Assembly (NCBI RefSeq): GCF_021560175.1
Contig: NZ_CP091110.1
Location: 5,272,501 to 5,336,500, forward strand
Length of the DNA stretch: 64,000 bases
Source of the DNA: Neobacillus drentensis
GTDB taxonomy: Bacteria > Bacillota > Bacilli > Bacillales > Cytobacillaceae
Direction of reading: 5' to 3'
The notes below the pieces were generated by a model. The model did not search any database. It was not told the DNA's origin and worked only from the letters and a program-made list of their open reading frames with translations. Position numbers and translations under genes: made by a program. Of the stretch, positions 62,567-64,000 are shown in pieces (within the stretch, counting starts at the first letter, position 1; every line of letters begins with the position of its first letter).

Positions 62567-63320
62567 ACTGACCTGCCTCCAGTAGCTTTAAGAATGATTG
62601 TGCTTCAAGGCTTGCTCCGCCTACTAATGCACCATCAATATCTGGCTGTCCCATGTATTCTTTGATGTTCTCTGGTTTTACACTGCCGCCGTACTGAATG
62701 CGTACTGCATCGGCAACATCTTGTGAGAATTGCTCTGCCACAACTTGACGGATATGAGCACAAACTTCATTCGCATCAGCAGAAGTAGAAGATTTACCTG
62801 TTCCGATTGCCCAGATTGGTTCGTAAGCAATAACAGATTGTTTTACTTGCTCATCTGTGAAACCAGCAAGTGCTTTTGCGATTTGGTCACCAACTAATTG
62901 GTTGGTTTCACCATTTTCACGCTGCTCTAGTGTTTCACCACAGCAAATGATTGGAGTTAAGTTATAGTTAAACGCTGCAAGAGCTTTTTTGTTAACAGAT
63001 TCGTCTGTTTCGTTGAACATTTCACGGCGCTCTGAGTGTCCGATAATGACATATTGAACACCTAGGTCAGCAAGTGCCTTCGGGCTGATTTCGCCAGTGA
63101 ATGCTCCGCTTTCTTCAAAGTGCATATTTTGAGCACCAATTTTTACGTTCGTACCTTCTGTTACTTCGACAAGGCTTTGTAAAAATAAAGCCGGTGCACA
63201 AATAACGGATTCCATTGTATCAGTTGGAGGTACAAGCCCTTTTACTTCTTCTGCAAAGCTTTTTGCTTCAGAAAGGGTTTTGTTCATTTTCCAGTTCCCT
63301 GCAATGATCGGTTTACGCAT
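62559..63320 (-). CDS. tpiA: Triosephosphate isomerase
   Basis: 253 residues from ATG 63320, preceded by AAAGGATG; the frame to 63356 was trimmed. Catalytic residues: Lys in AGNWKMNKT, His in VIIGHSERR, Glu in AYEPIWAIGTGKS. The C-terminal phosphate loops IQYGGSVKP and GALVGGASL are intact. Between pgk and gpmI, as in B. subtilis. Confidence 0.98.
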   Translation of the reverse strand: MRKPIIAGNWKMNKTLSEAKSFAEEVKGLVPPTDTMESVICAPALFLQSLVEVTEGTNVKIGAQNMHFEESGAFTGEISPKALADLGVQYVIIGHSERREMFNETDESVNKKALAAFNYNLTPIICCGETLEQRENGETNQLVGDQIAKALAGFTDEQVKQSVIAYEPIWAIGTGKSSTSADANEVCAHIRQVVAEQFSQDVADAVRIQYGGSVKPENIKEYMGQPDIDGALVGGASLEAQSFLKLLEAGQYE

Positions 63321-63449
63321 GGTGGCACATCCTTTCATAATTACGTTCGTCGCCAATTATTACTATCTATCAAAAAATGGTTAATATCTATCGTAACTTT
63401 GTAAATATAGTAAAAAATTTGTTACTATCTCATTTCCTGAGTGTGAAAC

Positions 63450-64000
63450 TTATTTATCGTTCAATGCCACGACACCAGGAAGTGCTTTACCTTCCATAAA
63501 CTCAAGAGAAGCTCCGCCGCCTGTAGAGATATGGCTCATTTTGTCCGCTAAGTTGAACTTTTCAACTGCAGCTGCTGAGTCTCCGCCGCCGATAACGGAA
63601 TATGTACCTTCTGATTCAGCAAGTGCTTCTGCCACAGCTTTTGTACCGCCAGCAAATGCATCAATTTCAAATACGCCCATTGGACCATTCCAGATCACAA
63701 GCTTTGAATTTCTGATCACATCACTATAAATTTCTCTTGTTTTTGGTCCGATATCAAGAGCTTCCCAATCAGCAGGGATTTCTTCGATCGAAACAACTTT
63801 TTTATTGGCATCAGCAGAGAAATCGTCAGCTACTACCACATCAACCGGCATAAGGAAGTTAACACCTTTTTGTTTTGCTTTTTCAATAAAAGAATTCGCA
63901 AGATCAAGCTTATCTGCTTCTAGCAATGATTTACCCACTTCATGGCCTTGAGCTTTAACAAATGTATAAGCCAAACCGCCGCCGATGATTAGGTTATCAA
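63450..64000 (-). CDS. pgk: Phosphoglycerate kinase, C-terminal part (5' end outside window)
   Basis: The frame is open from the window edge to a stop at 63450, about 183 codons, the nucleotide-binding C-terminal domain. Visible: LIIGGGLAYTFVKAQGHEVG, VVADDFSADAN, ALDIGPKTREIY, IWNGPMGVFEIDAFAGGTKAV and the end VIGGGDSAAAVEKF with HISTGGGASLEFMEGK. It makes ATP from 1,3-bisphosphoglycerate. First gene visible here of the glycolytic operon. Confidence 0.97.
   Translation of the reverse strand, partial: DNLIIGGGLAYTFVKAQGHEVGKSLLEADKLDLANSFIEKAKQKGVNFLMPVDVVVADDFSADANKKVVSIEEIPADWEALDIGPKTREIYSDVIRNSKLVIWNGPMGVFEIDAFAGGTKAVAEALAESEGTYSVIGGGDSAAAVEKFNLADKMSHISTGGGASLEFMEGKALPGVVALNDK

Overview
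The window is chromosomal DNA of a low-GC, spore-former-type Bacillaceae member (Bacillus/Neobacillus-like; my inference). Reasons: gene order matches B. subtilis neighbourhoods (yunDEF, sufCDSUB, metNPQ, yusEFG-gcvH-yusI-fadEAN, yuaF-floT, secG-est-rnr-smpB-ssrA, pgk-tpiA-gpmI-eno), ribosome binding sites are strong GGAGG types, and there are S-box riboswitches, a FadR box, a sigma-W promoter and a YuzL protein. Most genes are on the minus strand.

Layout. 1-3 kb: yunD (cut by the window edge), yunE, yunF. 3.2-8.6 kb: SUF iron-sulfur cluster operon. 8.8-13.3 kb: methionine uptake (metNPQ) and metY, each behind its own SAM riboswitch. 13.3-15.2 kb: an SCP2-like protein and a NERD-domain protein, then a 51-bp tandem array. 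15.3-22.9 kb: thioredoxin-like, Toprim, gcvH, Spx/ArsC-like, then the fadN-fadA-fadE beta-oxidation operon behind a FadR site. 23-28.4 kb: YuzL, small proteins, a 145-bp-period array, a RodA/FtsW-type protein, a GalT-like protein, UppP, azoreductase. 28.6-32 kb: tungstate transporter with its own HTH/substrate-binding regulator behind PhoP-box-like repeats. 32.1-39.2 kb: SDR, a response regulator flanked by two histidine kinases, and secreted InhA protease. 39.5-47.3 kb: flotillin/NfeD, a polar amino-acid ABC transporter, an APC permease, NadE, a thioesterase. 47.4-52.5 kb: a 52-bp tandem array, CDF and AI-2E transporters, polysaccharide deacetylase, small membrane proteins. 52.8-59 kb: LAGLIDADG endonuclease, intron-split ssrA, smpB, rnr, esterase, another 145-bp-period array, secG. 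59-64 kb: glycolytic operon pgk-tpiA-gpmI-eno.

Main discovery. The tmRNA gene ssrA is interrupted in its T-loop by a 277-nt group I intron. The P, Q, R and S core pairings, the P1 U.G splice pair and the terminal G can all be read. Removing the intron restores a 358-nt tmRNA. A free-standing LAGLIDADG homing endonuclease gene lies convergently just past the tmRNA 3' end, outside the intron.

Second theme. Three unrelated intergenic repeat families are present: a dispersed array family with TTCCG motifs phased every 21 bp (three loci, same orientation, each about 100-140 bp upstream of a minus-strand start codon), a 51-bp tandem array and a 52-bp tandem array (both between convergent genes).
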